From Echria macrotheca (lineage: Eukaryota > Ascomycota > Sordariomycetes > Sordariales > Schizotheciaceae), in assembly GCA_030411725.1 (NCBI GenBank), contig MU839841.1:744001-808000 (forward strand): a stretch of 64,000 bases of DNA, written 5' to 3'. The notes beneath the pieces are model-generated. The model worked only from the letters and a program-made list of their open reading frames with translations, was not told where the DNA came from and searched no databases. The stretch's first letter is position 1, and each line of letters starts with the position of its first letter. Shown piece by piece: positions 25,701-37,291 of the stretch. The position numbers and the translations under genes were made by a program.

Positions 25701-28001
25701 AATGTCTCGCTCTCGATCGAGCACGGGGGTAGGAAGAAAAGAAGACGAAGCCATGGAAAGAAAGAAGGTCGTTCCCGTGGGACGCTACGCTTCGGCGGGA
25801 CCTCCGGGTGCCACTCGGGCTCCGCCGTCTTCTGACTGGCGCGCGGCTTCGCCTGTTGTGTGCAGTGCGTGCTTACTGCTTCTAGAAGCTCAGGGGTGGT
25901 GGGAGAGAAGGAATCGAAGGAAAAGAAGGGGGGGCGACCGTGGGTTGGTCGGAGGTTGGCCGAGGCTTTTTGGGGCCTCTGCGCCGCCTTGGGTTGGGCT
26001 GCGTCTTGGCCGCAACAGCCAGCGCCCAGAGAAATGGTCGCTTTGGGCAGGAGCCCTTTTCTCCCCTCTCTTCCAGCTGCCTTGTGCTTGTGGTCCAGCC
26101 GTCCGTGCTTCCAGAAAGGCTGGCGCCCAGAAAACATCTGGGGCCCGAGTCCTGTCTTTGCGCTTTTGTCGCCATGAACATGTAACAAAAAACAATAGGC
26201 CCGAGGCTGTGGGAGCTGAACAGAGGAGCCTTTTCCCTCGCTTTCTTTGGCACTCGACGCTCCAGACCCTCCGAGGCCCCATCCGGGCCGTCCGACAAAG
26301 AACAAGGAGGGCCCGGTGCGGTGGACGGTGACGCATTTCGATTTGCTCAGCAGAAGCCAAAAAGAAGCTTGGTCTCTTTGTGGTTGCAGGGCTGGCCTGG
26401 GGGGGCGATTGGGCTGACGGCGCGAGCTGCATGTCGCAGAAGACTGGCTTTCATTCTTTCTTTCTTTTATTCTGTGGGCCTTTGCATTTGGTGCGCTGCC
26501 CGCGCCGGAGCAGCAGCGGAGCGGGCGAGCTTTTGGGGATCTGCAGGTTTTAGCGTTGTTCGATCACTTTTCGAGAAGACGGCCAGAAGCCGGGGTCGTT
26601 CTGGTGCCGGCGTGGCCCCCCGGCTCGCGCTGAGATTGTGTGAACCTGCAGCCAGTGCCACTGGCTGCAGCGCAGCATCCCATTCGATCGCACGAGCGAA
26701 GGAAGCCCCCCCCTCTTCTTCTTCTTGTTCCATTGCTCCAACAGCACACACCTTCCGTCGTTCCATCTTCAATAGAAGCTGCGCTGGTGTCCCCCTTCTT
26801 GGCTGTGGAATCGGCGTCCCACCCCATCCACCCTTCCACCCATCCACTTTCTTCGAGTACCCGTCCGTCGTTGTCTTTTTCGCCTATCATCTAGGGGGAG
26901 ATGGTTCATCAGAGCCAGGCCAATCGCGAAAAAGGCTTTATTCCCGTCCCCAATTGATCCACGCCCGTCGCTCGCTCCAGCCGTCGTCTGACTCGTCGCC
27001 TTGGCTCGCCCCTGGGCCGTTCGTTGCACACGCCGCCGCCGACCAAAAAGCGACATGTCTCTGTTCAACGTTGGCCTTTCGATCTCCCTTTGAAGAAAGA
27101 GACCAGAGAACCAGAGACAGGCAGCGCGACGACGCCCGCAGGAAAAGGGACGGTAATCACACGGTGTGCCCCATCCTGGTAAGACGCAAGCCCAGGCCGT
27201 CTGCAAGGACACCCCCCCCTCCCTCCTCTCGCTCTCTCCCTCATCCCAAACCCACACTTCTGCCAACCCGACCCTTGCGACTCGGGCCCTCCAGTCGCAC
27301 GGATTCATGGCTCAACCCTCTCTCCTTCTTCCTCGCAATCCCCCCCCTTCTCTGCTGCCCACCTCCACCCGAACGCCTCTCGGCCATCACCGCTGTCCCA
27401 GCCCGGTGTCTGCGCGGCATGTCTAACCCCGTCGCTCCAGCCCTGCCATCCTCGAAATCGCCGCCGTCCACGCCTGCCTCCCTTGTCGCGTGCCCGTCGC
27501 TGAAACACGCCCTCGACCGCTGCCCGACCTGCCAGAAACACCGAGCCTGCTGAGAAGCGACGACGTAGCCGCCCCAAGTGACGTGCGAACGACTCCAAAC
27601 CCACTTCCCCACAAGACCCCGTCGCCTCGGATTGCCCTGTCGTCGTCGCCGCGAATTGCTGCTACCTGTCGGCCTAGCTAGCTAGCTAGCTTGGAGAGCT
27701 GTCGCCCCGTCCGCGCCATTTTTCTTGTAGCCCGCCGACCCGTCGCATCACAGAACAACGAGCCACCATCGGACCCGTCCACGGCGACATATACGACGCC
27801 ACGCCTTTCGGATCCCGCCGTCACGCGATCGGAGTCGAACCGCCGTCCCGGTCCTCGGCCTGGCCCGGCTCATCATCACCCCCCCGACACGTACAGCGAG
27901 CGCGGGACCATCATCCGGACCCCGTCTGGTCCACTTCCGTCTACACGACCCCGTGGCAAAGGCGTACCTAGTCGCAAGACTGGTCGCTTTTCAGGGTCAC
28001 A
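22740..28001. other. 5.3-kb intergenic region and long leader of the phosphodiesterase gene
   Basis: I find no gene with recognisable product. Simple repeats are (AG)n at about 23723-23739, CA/CATA at about 24796-24822 and (TC)n at 25366-25385. A C7-T6-G8 palindrome lies at 24334-24354, and A-rich DNA lies at about 23920-24065. From about 26300 to 28000 the plus strand is C-rich with many CCTC and TCGCC runs, as expected of a long regulated 5' leader. Long frames on both strands here (for example 25478-26305 minus and 26321-27553 plus) have non-ATG starts and no domain. Confidence 0.5.
27419..27553 (+). promoter_or_regulatory. possible upstream ORF of the phosphodiesterase gene
   Basis: An ATG at 27419 opens a 44-codon frame ending in TGA at 27551-27553. 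This is 448 nt before the phosphodiesterase start at 28002. If the mRNA begins upstream of it, scanning ribosomes would meet it first. Its own peptide is Pro/Ser-rich with no recognised motif. Confidence 0.3.
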
Positions 28002-30879
28002 ATGGAACATGCGCGGTGCAATGTCATATACGTGGATCGTGCCGTCTCCCACGATCGGCACGTCCGGGCGACCCCAGGCACGCCTGGGAAGGAGGCCGGA
28101 GTGTGGGAGACGGCGCACCTCGCCGAGAATGTCGGCTTATTATTAGACGTTTTTGGAGAAGGCATGTTGTCTCCTGGGATTCTATCCGAGGTTACTAACC
28201 AGCGCGTGCAGTTCATCTTTGTAGCACCGGAGGAGCTTGCTTGAGCCAGTGGCTTAACCTACAGGACACCTCGATGGTGGAATTAATACCAACTCTTATC
28301 CTTATAGATACCCCTTTCCAGGAGCGGATAGTCGACCGATCACGTTCGCGGACCCCGTCGCCGCATTCGCCCCCGGATCACGAGCGCGACAACCAGGAGG
28401 AACTGTACGGGCTCGCGCTGCTGCAGAGAATTATTTCGGAATCGTATGTGAGGAACATGTCGAAGCTCATCGTGCCGGTACCCGTCATCACCTTTCCGCC
28501 AGCGGACACTCCAGCTGCGGTCCAAGGGTCGAGCGATTTGAGGGAAGAGATCGCCAATGCAAACCTCCATCCTGGGAGCTCGGATAACCGTAGGGACGCC
28601 AATAGAAGGATGCTCAAGAAGTGTCTGGATCTCGGCGCAACCGACGTCATGGCGAGCCCCATGAACGGAAAGTGCATCACCAACCTCGAGGTACATGCCT
28701 ATCGCGCCCGCAGACAGGCCGCCCGGGACCAGAACGCATTGCTCGAGCTGCGACGCGGCAGGAAGCGCTCGTGGGTTGGAATCAGCGACGAGAAGCCGTA
28801 CGCTTATCTCCGGGAAGCCATGGTCTCCAACTTGATGAATGGCATCTGTCGGGTCGGAGGCGAACAGGACGACCTGATAGCCACCGTGAGGATTTCGATT
28901 CCGGCCGAGAAGCAAGTCGAGATCGCCGATGCCGTAGGGAAGTGGCACTTTTGTGCGCATAGCTTTACCGACGACGAGCTGATACAGGCGGCTGCTGTCA
29001 TGTTTAAGCATGCGCTGGCCATGCCGGAGCTGGAGAAATGGCGGTTACCAGCCGGTATGTCGTGGCGGTTTTTCTACTATCTATCTGGATCAGTTGCTAA
29101 CGTCCTTCTAGACCAACTCACCTGCTTTCTGGTCGCTTGCCGGGCTGCCTACAATATTTTCGTACCGTATCACAACTTCCGCCACGTGGTCGACGTCTTG
29201 CAGGCTACATTCCACTTTCTCATCCGCATCGGTGCTCTCTCCCCCTATCCATCCGCCAGCGGCCCGCCGGTCGAGCAATCAACAAAATCGCCCATGGCCA
29301 CTCTACTGAAACCCTTCGACGCGCTGACGCTCCTTATCACGGCAATCGGCCATGACGTCGGGCATCCTGGAGTTAATAACGGCTTCCTGGTGACACTAAA
29401 TGCGCCACTGGCTCAGCTGTACAACGACCGCTCTGTTCTCGAATCCTTCCACTGTGCCGCCTACTCGCAAATCTTGCGGAGGTACTGGCCCGCTGCGTTT
29501 GGCGACAACAAGATGCGCGGCCTCATGATTAGCTCGATATTAGCGACCGATATGGGCCTGCATTTCGACTACATGAAGAAGCTGGCTGATTTGCAGGACA
29601 AGCTCCGCGAGAGCAATAGCACAGAGGGCTGGAACGCGCGTCTGATCGACGAGCAAAAGGCGCTGGCATGCGCGCTACTTATCAAGTGTGCGGATATCAG
29701 CAACGTGGTAAGTTTTGTCTCTGGTCGTTTGAATCCGAAATTCGCTGACGATCCAAGGCACGGAGGCATGACACAGCCTTGAAATGGATGCATGTGCTGT
29801 CGGACGAGTTCGCCCGTCAGGCCGCCATGGAGTCGGAACTGGCTATTCCCACATCGCTCGTCGCGCCGCCAAAGAAGGAGACGCTAACCCTACACAAATC
29901 CCAATTATCATTCATGAACCTGTTCGCCATACCCCTGTTCAAGGGCGTCGCCGATATCCTGCCCGCCATGCAGTATTGCGTCGACGAAATGCTGATCAAC
30001 AAGGAATTGTTTGACCAGTCGGTGACAGCGGAACTGGAAAAGCAGAGTGCAGCCGAGAAGCCGGTTGCCAAGGAGGAATCAAACCACATAAGCTTTACTG
30101 CCGCCCCCGAGCCGCCTACGGAAGCACATCCTGTCGTAAAAGAGCTCTCGCCAGGCCGACAACCCGTCGAATCTAGTCCGTCGTCGAGGAGTAAGGATTC
30201 CACGAGCCAACCGACGGAGCCGGATAGTGGGACGTCAGAAGACACGGAGACGGGAAACGGATCGAAGGAGGTGAACGGGATCGTGACGGATTTTGAGGCC
30301 GTGGCCGATTTTGCGCGCAGCGACCCGTTCGATATCAATAGTGATGGTCAGATGCAGGGGGCGACAAAGCAAAGGTGCAGCGAGACGACAGAAGGCAGCT
30401 CGGCGCCTTATACGGGCGACTGGGCGTCGCAGGCCACCAGCGCGACGACCGGCAAGATGCCGTTATCGCCCAGCACGCAGGGCACGAGCATCGTCAGTAG
30501 GGACTCGATCGACCGGCCCAACAGCGTGCCGGTGACGACCATCACGGCGCCCGAGTCGACGACGACGGTGGCCGAACCTGCCAAGAGCCAACCCGACCTC
30601 AAGTTGCATCTGAGTCATCAGAGCTTTCAGAGTCATCAGATGCCTCTGGAAGAACACTCGTCGGTGTCGTCAAACGGAGGCGGTGGGTGTCATATTACCG
30701 GCGTCAGTATCAATGGTACGTCGGGAAAGGGCGGCGGCGGATTACATCCGGAGAATGGCGGCGGTGGCGGGAAGACGCTGAAGAAAAAGGGGAGTCGGTT
30801 CAGGATTAATCCGCTGCCGTTTATTAGGAGGCATCTGAGCTCCAGTCCGCCGTTGCATGCGACTGATACCGCTGGATAG
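28002..30879 (+). CDS. PDE2: 3',5'-cyclic-nucleotide phosphodiesterase (high-affinity cAMP type)
   Basis: Exons: 28002-28161, 28212-29054, 29112-29707 and 29758-30879. The introns are 50, 57 and 50 nt and the protein is 906 aa. Intron 1 has a GC donor (AAG|GCATGT) with a good branch site TTACTAAC and joins the conserved FGEVHLCSS. The class I PDE catalytic domain is intact: YHNFRHVVDVLQATFHFL, AIGHDVGHPGVNN, ESFHCAAYSQIL, CADISNV and ALKWMHVLSDEF, with the metal-binding His and Asp residues in place. The enzyme hydrolyses cAMP to AMP and dampens PKA signalling, which in filamentous fungi controls growth and conidiation. The last about 270 residues are low-complexity Ser/Thr/Gly-rich, with GGGG tracts near the C-terminus. 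The long leader with at least one uORF suggests translational control. Confidence 0.95.
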
Positions 30880-32419
30880 GATGGGAGGAGAGAAAGGAGA
30901 GATGTGATGTTTACGATATGAGACGCAGCGATTCCCGGTTCCGGTCCACTAAAAGCGAGAAAGCCCACCTCGGCTCGGCCTATGGGCCGTTTAGGAAGGG
31001 CAGAGAAGGTGGGCGGTGTTATATATATACGATACGAGTTGAGCCCCCCTTGAGAATGGGCTGCTGGACCACTCTTCATTGTCCGATTTGAATCGGATGG
31101 GATTAAGGAATCGAGGAATCGTGGATTGAAACAGAGGTTGAGGTTGGGATTATGAAATGGGGATACTCAAATGGAATTATGGTTTTGGTTTTTGGTTTTT
31201 TGATGGCGTTGAGTATGATGATACCGTGGGAGTTTTTGAGAGAGCGAAGAGTGTGTCTGATAATGGAGGGGACGGAGAGAGGTGAGGGTAGGGTTGTGTT
31301 GGGAAAGGGGAAGGGGGGAAGGGATATATATCATGTTATAACACACACTATACATATATAATCGTGAGTGAGTGGAAGGGGGTGAAGGGGGTGAGTGAGA
31401 CAACAAAGGAGAAAAAGAGAAGAATTGAGTATAACTCCTTCCGTTTCTTTCTTTCTGGGTGACTGAATGTGTGTGTGATGCGGCGGGATTTTTTGGTGGC
31501 GTGTAAGGTTAGGGGGAGATAGTTGGGATGGTGATGATGTACCCTTACCCTATTGTCCTGTAGTTTTATATGGGAGCAGGATAATGATGGGGTGGCGAAT
31601 GGTGAATGGTGGGAAGTAGAGAGAGTACCGCATGAAAGGAAGGGTAGATGTTTTGAAGCTGGTATTTATACTACCATAGCTACGGGAAAATCTAGCGTCG
31701 TGGTGGTTGTGGTGGTACGGAACAGATTCCCTAGGTTTAGGTGTCAATGCTGCACGTATGAATGTATGATTGTTATGAGGTGTATGATGATATTGCTGCT
31801 TGCCATTTAGGTATGCTTGTTGCTATGGAAGAAACAGCGGAGTCTGGAGTCTGAGTGGATGTGGATGGTCTACCTAGACTACCTGAGTGTCTGCTTCGCT
31901 TTAGACCTAATACATGGTTACCTACCAATGTCTGTTTTCTGTCTACCTACGAACTTTTGGATTCCTTCCCGGTTTCACCTTTGTCTTGATTAATTCAAGA
32001 AGAAGCGTGCTCGGGCTGAGTACCTGCATGGATAGTGATGCGAATACGATTGAGTGATATAAAGGCGAGGCGGGTTTTGTTTGTCCTTCTTGACATCCAA
32101 GTGTCTCTCTCCTGTTCCTTCTTCTAACTACTCCTATTGACCAGTTTGCTTGCTATCAGCAACACACGTTGTCTTGTTACACACGCTGTTGCTCCTCCTC
32201 CTCTACGGACAGTGGTACAATACAAGCTTATTACCACCCCCTTGTTGAAGTAGACATACTCAATAAATATCCAGTGTTTTTACGTGTCCAGGTATTGCAT
32301 CAGATACTTTCTGTACCTCAGTTAGGTATACTCGCCATTCGACCATCCACATTCTTTCTTCTCGCTCTCCGCAATCCATTTGGAATTCCGCCTGCGTGTA
32401 TCATGAACCCTCTATTCTA

Positions 32420-32576
32420 TCTTTATTCTTTGCTCATCTTCAACTACTACACTCAGCTTGTAATATAATATACCCCATCTTCATTCTTTCTCATATTTAA
32501 CTACTACCCTCAGCTTGTAATATAATAAATCCCACCTTCATTCCTCCCTTATACTCAACTACAAACCCAGCTATGG
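32420..32576. repeat. imperfect 57-bp tandem repeat, about 2.7 copies
   Basis: The core cttcattctttctcat plus ctcagcttgtaatataata recurs at about 32420-32475 and 32477-32533, with a degenerate partial copy to about 32576. The copies differ by a few substitutions. Confidence 0.7.
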
Positions 32577-32889
32577 TCCAACATACCCCACAGCCCGACC
32601 GAAAGAGTATCAACCGAAAAAAGCTCACTCTGGATGCTTACTTGCCCATCTACCTGTTTATTTGAAGCATTCCCCAACAGCTACCAACCTATCTCCATCT
32701 CCATCTCCCCAGCCCAGCCCAGTCTACACTTACAACACCCACTACACACATACATACACATATCCATACACATGCATATATTCCGTCACACATTAAACAA
32801 GGTCCCTACCTAAAAACTTTACACAAAGAAAAAAAAAAGATAATACAAAAGACGCAAGACCCCGAAAACAACATCCCCCCCTAACCCAA

Positions 32890-32895
<6 letters not shown>

Positions 32896-32922
<27 letters not shown>
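32896..32922. repeat. CA dinucleotide microsatellite
   Basis: A nearly pure (CA)n run of about 13 units in the intergenic region downstream of the carboxypeptidase Y gene. Confidence 0.9.
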
Positions 32923-33532
32923 CGATCGATCATCTACAACCTCATACCACTACCTACCCACCCAAGAACCACACATCACACACATACACAACAAACCTCT
33001 CCCGGTATATATAACCATCCCAGTTCCTTACACACCTATTAAACACATAATTACAAGAATCACCCTCCAATGCGTCCAATGATCTCAACAGCCAGAGTGT
33101 CGATCATCCCCACCAGCCTCACAAGTACAGAGAGACTACCGGTACACTGTTCACTTGGAACATATCCATCTGTAGGGCCAAGATAGTAGACCTAGGACAT
33201 CACCCATAGCAACATCATCAATTGATTGTTATTTTCATTTTCGAGTCTCAGGTACGCACCATGAGGTCATCAAAAGCAGACTGACGTACCGGTACGACTC
33301 CCACCACCCAAGACACACTCTCGCGTCCAACGTTGTGTACTCTCTTGTACCGCCGTTACCTGTCAGTCACTCACGTTCCACAACCAAGACATTACATCAA
33401 TGTATAACAACCTTGTTGACTAACAGACATATACATCCAGCAGAAACCCCTAACCAACCTACAGACGCCGTGTTCTGCAACCCAAAACATTCTCCCATCA
33501 GACCATATGTTCACTGTCCTGCTATTCTACAC

Positions 33533-35247
33533 CTACTCGGAAAACCACTCGCCACCCAGCCACCGGTTCAAAAAGTCGAGCGAGTTCTCGGGCTGGTCCA
33601 TGGGCACCATGTGGCCGGCGCCATAGATCTGCATAAACGTAAAGTTGCCAGACGACTTGAACTTGCCGTACTCCTTCTTGTAGCCGGGGAGCTTCAGATC
33701 GTTGACATCGGCACGGTTGAAGGCCTTCTGGCCGGGCCACTCGAGTCTCTCGGTCCAGCCCTGGTTACCGAGCCAGTTGCAAATGAAATCGGCATCGCCA
33801 GCATAGATAAGAACCGGGATCTCCTTGAGAATGTTGGGAACCAGGCGGTGGAAGGGCTGCATCCAGTCGCCCTGGAACAAAAAGTTGCGGTTGATGTCAA
33901 AGTTGCAGCTCTCGTACGACGACACCTCGACACCGAGGGCATCCATGACGGATTGCTGGTTGAGATAGTCGCTGATCCAGCCAAGAGCGCTGTAGCAGAG
34001 GTTGCTGCTGTCCTCGCACTTGCCACGGATGTCGTACACATTCTGACCGGTGCGCTGGTAGGGACCAATGAAAGCGTTGTTGCAGTAGATGGAAGCGGGC
34101 ACACAGCTCCAGACGCTGCCGCTCTCGTAGCAGTTGTTGATCAGAGACTGGCAGCGGGGAAGAGCATTGTCCATGCTCTGGCACTCGCTCTCGGAGAGCA
34201 CGGCAGGGTAACCACCCTCACCGCAGGCCATGGGGCGGTAGTACTCGTACTGGGTATAGCCATCGGTAAGACCGTTGCCGATCAGCACCGACTTGAGGTT
34301 GATGTTGCGGTTCTTGTGAGCCAGGATCTCCGAGGCAAAGACGGGAATGTAGTGGCCGGCATACGACTCGCCAGCGATGTGGAAGTCCTGCTTGGCATAC
34401 TCGGGGAACTGGTGGAAGAAGAGAGTCAAGAGCGCATAGACATCCTTGCCGGCGGCGACGGTGTTGCTGACCGACTGGCCAGAGTACGAGTAACCGACGT
34501 TGACGGGCTGGTCGAGGAAGATAACGCTGGCGTTGTTGTTCCAGGCAAACTCGTTGTTAACAACCTTCAGCTTCTTGTCAATCGAAGAAGGGCCCAGCTC
34601 GAGGAAGAGGCCGGTGAGCGAAGAGCAGCCGGGGCCGCCGTTGAGCCAAAGCACCACGGGGTCGTTCTTGGGGTCATTGCGCGATTCAAAGAACCCTGGC
34701 ACCACAGTCAGTATGGGATCCGCCGACAAAACAAGACAGCAAACTTACAGTAAAACAGGTGCTTGTCATTCGCCTCATCATCAAGATAGCCGCTGTACTG
34801 CTTGACCGTGTCGATGCCCAGCTTCGACGGATCGACGGCCTTGACCCGCAGGTTGAAGTCCTCGAGCAGGCCACCGACCTCGCGGTGGCTCTCGCCGTCG
34901 GCGTCCTGCACCCACAGCTTCTGGACATCGGCGCCCTTGACGACGTGGTCCCAGTCATGGCGCTTGCGATGGGGCTTGGGCTTGCTGAACCAGGTCGAGT
35001 GGTCGAAGGCGCTCTCGGGCACGAGCAGCTTGATCTCGTCCCAGAGCGCCTTGGTCTTGGAGTCCATGCCCTTGAGCGCCTCCTCGAACGACTCGCGCGT
35101 CTGGCCGAACTGCTCGGCGAGCGGCTTCATGGCCTCGGCGGCGCGGCCGAAGCCGTCCGAGAGGACGTGCTGGGCATTCTGCTGGAACGACGCAGCCGAG
35201 ACGGCCGATGCAGCCCCGAGCAGGACTGTTGATGCGGCGATCCTCAT
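33533..35247 (-). CDS. cpyA: vacuolar serine carboxypeptidase Y
   Basis: Two exons on the minus strand, 35247-34749 and 34695-33533, are joined across a 53-nt phase-1 intron. The protein is 553 aa, typical for fungal CPY. A signal peptide (MRIAASTVLLGAASAVSA) is followed by a long propeptide of about 110 residues. The S10 peptidase domain contains WLNGGPGCSS, the nucleophile motif GESYAGHY, the acid in YAGDADFICNWLGN and the base in GAGHMVPMDQPE. The triad Ser, Asp and His is therefore complete. The enzyme removes C-terminal residues from peptides in the vacuole after proteolytic activation. The opposite strand shows a 472-codon open frame that is only a shadow of this GC-rich gene. The gene is divergent from SDO1. 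Confidence 0.96.
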
Positions 35248-36044
35248 GATGGATCTGCAGATGAAAACTGTGGTGTTTGCAGATGCTGTGATGGGTTGAT
35301 GGATGGGGAGAGGAGAGAGAGGGAATAAAAGCGAGAAGAAGGCGAGGACCGAAGCATCGACTTAAACGGGGAGTGACTGAAACCAGGGCGGGAGCTGTCG
35401 CCAGCTGCCCCGAGTTAGGCAGGCCCGTGTTTGCGCCACCACGGTTGTCGGGGTACCTTGCAGGCTGGTCACCTGGGCTGCTTGCGGCTAACAGAATATC
35501 TGATAACCGCAGCGTTGTTTGCCGTAGCCAAGCCTAGTTTTTTGTTGCAGCTCGCTAACCCCAGACGTGGTTCCAATCAGCCCCGCTGCTCCGATAAGCA
35601 TCGTCATTGCTGTTGATCCCTGTTCCGACGTCTGCGGTCCGCCTCGTCCAGACCTCAAGCTCGAAGCCGAGCTCCAAGCCTCTGTGGCCTCCAGGAATTG
35701 CACCTGACTATTGGCTATGCCGTGATGCTCCCCATATGGCGGTAAAGAGAATGAACGGCACGAATGGCGTCCTGCGGCGTGATGTGTCTCGCTCCGCAGC
35801 TGCCGAACCAAGCGCTGTCAACCGCTGTGCTAACTAGTGGAGACCTCCCCCGCCTGAGTCATCAATGGAGAAATCCAGGAACATATCGCTTCCCCCACCA
35901 TTAGCAAAGCCTGGCTGGGACTCTCGAGCCGACTGTCTTTCGCAGAGTAAAGACAAACTTGCCAACTTTGAAAATCATACCGAATCCATTCCTCCCAAGA
36001 ATATCCAACCGACCGACTGACCGACCGCCTGACCGACCGCCACC
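35248..36044. promoter_or_regulatory. divergent promoter region of carboxypeptidase Y and SDO1
   Basis: These 797 bp separate two start codons facing away from each other. A short tandem CTGACCGACCG-type repeat (36010-36042) forms the last part of the SDO1 leader. No other signal is recognised. Confidence 0.5.
36010..36042 (+). repeat. 11-bp GACCGACC tandem repeat in the SDO1 leader
   Basis: Three near-identical units of the form ctgaccgaccg end just before the start context GCCACCATGG of SDO1. Confidence 0.7.
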
Positions 36045-36989
36045 ATGGTGATCCAGCAACCCTCCAACCAGATCAAGCTGACCAACGTGTCGCTGGTCCG
36101 CCTCAAGAAGGGCAAGAAACGGTTCGAGATCGCATGCTACAAGAACAAGGTGATGGAATGGCGCCAGGGCATCGAGACAGACCTCGACAACGTCCTCCAG
36201 ATCCCCAACGTGTTCCTCAACGTCTCAAAAGGCCAGACAGCACCCACCTCGGAACTCCAAAAGGCCTTCGGCAAGGACATGTCGACCGACGACATCATCC
36301 TCGAGATCCTCCGCAAGGGCGAGCTGCAGGTCGGCGAAAAGGAGCGCACCGCCCAGCTCGAGCGCGTCCACGCCGAGGTCATCTCCATCGTCGCCTCCAA
36401 GCTGGTCGACCCGCGCACCAAGCGCGTCTACACGCCCGGCATGATCGAGAAGGCGCTCGAGATGCTCAGCTCCCAGGCCCATAGTAATTCTTCGGGAGAA
36501 AAAGACAGCAAGAGCGGAACGGGGACCCCGGCGACGGGCGAGGGCGACGAGGCGAAGCCGCTCCCTCCTCCTCCGGCGGCAACGAAACAGCACATGTGGA
36601 CCGGCGTCGTCGCGACCAAGAGTGCAAAGAGCCAGGCCCTCGACGCCATGAAGGCGCTGGTTGCACACCAGCCCATACCCATCACCCGTGCCCGCATGAA
36701 GCTGCGGATTACCTGCTCGACCAACGTGCTGAAGCAGGCGGTCAAGGCGCCCAAGAAACCGGCCGGTGCTGCCGACGAGGGCGAGCAAAAGGCGCACGGG
36801 ACGGTCAAGGACAAGATCCTCAGCTTCGTCGAGCAGGTTGAGAGCCAGGACGTCGTGGGTTCCGAGTGGGAGGTGGTCGGCTTCGTGGAGCCGGGCGCCT
36901 TCAAGGTCCTCTCTGACTTCATCGGGTCCGAGACCAAAGGCCAGGGCAAGGTGGAAGTGCTGGACATGGCTGTCACACACGAGGATTGA
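36045..36989 (+). CDS. SDO1: ribosome maturation protein Sdo1/SBDS
   Basis: This is a single exon of 314 aa with a textbook start context (GCCACCATGG). The N-terminal SBDS domain reads NVSLVRLKKGKKRFEIACYK and VLQIPNVFLNVSKGQ. The central helical domain contains VGEKERTAQLERVH and DPRTKRVYTPGMIEKAL. The C-terminal ferredoxin-like domain has LVAHQPIPITRARMKLRI and VVGFVEPGAFK. With the GTPase Efl1, Sdo1 evicts eIF6/Tif6 from late 60S subunits in the cytoplasm. The protein is longer than yeast Sdo1 (250 aa) because of a low-complexity insert of about 40 residues (SGEKDSKSGTGTPATGEGDE then a Pro run) between domains II and III, and a Lys/Ala/Glu insert in domain III. Confidence 0.96.
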   Translation: MVIQQPSNQIKLTNVSLVRLKKGKKRFEIACYKNKVMEWRQGIETDLDNVLQIPNVFLNVSKGQTAPTSELQKAFGKDMSTDDIILEILRKGELQVGEKERTAQLERVHAEVISIVASKLVDPRTKRVYTPGMIEKALEMLSSQAHSNSSGEKDSKSGTGTPATGEGDEAKPLPPPPAATKQHMWTGVVATKSAKSQALDAMKALVAHQPIPITRARMKLRITCSTNVLKQAVKAPKKPAGAADEGEQKAHGTVKDKILSFVEQVESQDVVGSEWEVVGFVEPGAFKVLSDFIGSETKGQGKVEVLDMAVTHED

Positions 36990-37291
36990 AAAGCGGTTTA
37001 CTGGTAGCATACCTGATACCCCTGGGTCGGCTTGGAAGTTCGGCGTTTGGAATTAAAATGGGTTTACAGCCGGGGTCATGAGGTATATAGCATCACTGGA
37101 GCAAAAGCATTTGGTTTATGTTCATTCCCGCGCCTTCATTTTCATGCTCCCAATGATGAGTGTCAACCTGTGCGGGCCTGCCTACTAAGCAAAAGACCGT
37201 GCAGGGTAAAAAATCCAGCCCGAGCCGTCCATGACCACCCTTTGCCTTGGAATAACACCACTGAAAGCCAATGCCCAAAAACTCCAGTAAC
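36990..37291. other. convergent 3' region of SDO1 and RPS18
   Basis: 302 bp between the two stop codons hold both 3' UTRs. No gene is seen. Confidence 0.6.

Larger units (their letters stand above)
30880..33532. other. 2.65-kb convergent intergenic region
   Basis: Between the 3' ends of the phosphodiesterase (+) and carboxypeptidase Y (-) genes I see no gene. The DNA is noticeably more AT-rich than its flanks. It holds a 57-bp tandem repeat (32420-32576), a CA microsatellite (32896-32922) and scattered ATATAT tracts. The minus-strand half likely includes the carboxypeptidase 3' UTR. Confidence 0.6.

Noticed and set aside
25478..26305. 275-codon minus-strand frame
   Set aside because: It overlaps several equally long frames in GC-rich DNA and has no recognisable motif or splice-supported continuation.
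26321..27553. 410-codon plus-strand open frame
   Set aside because: It starts with GTG, has no domain, is low-complexity Pro/Ser/Arg and lies in the C-rich leader of the phosphodiesterase. Only the ATG uORF at its end is kept as a possibility.
33335..34753. 472-codon plus-strand open frame
   Set aside because: It is the antisense shadow of the carboxypeptidase Y gene, which has full catalytic motifs.
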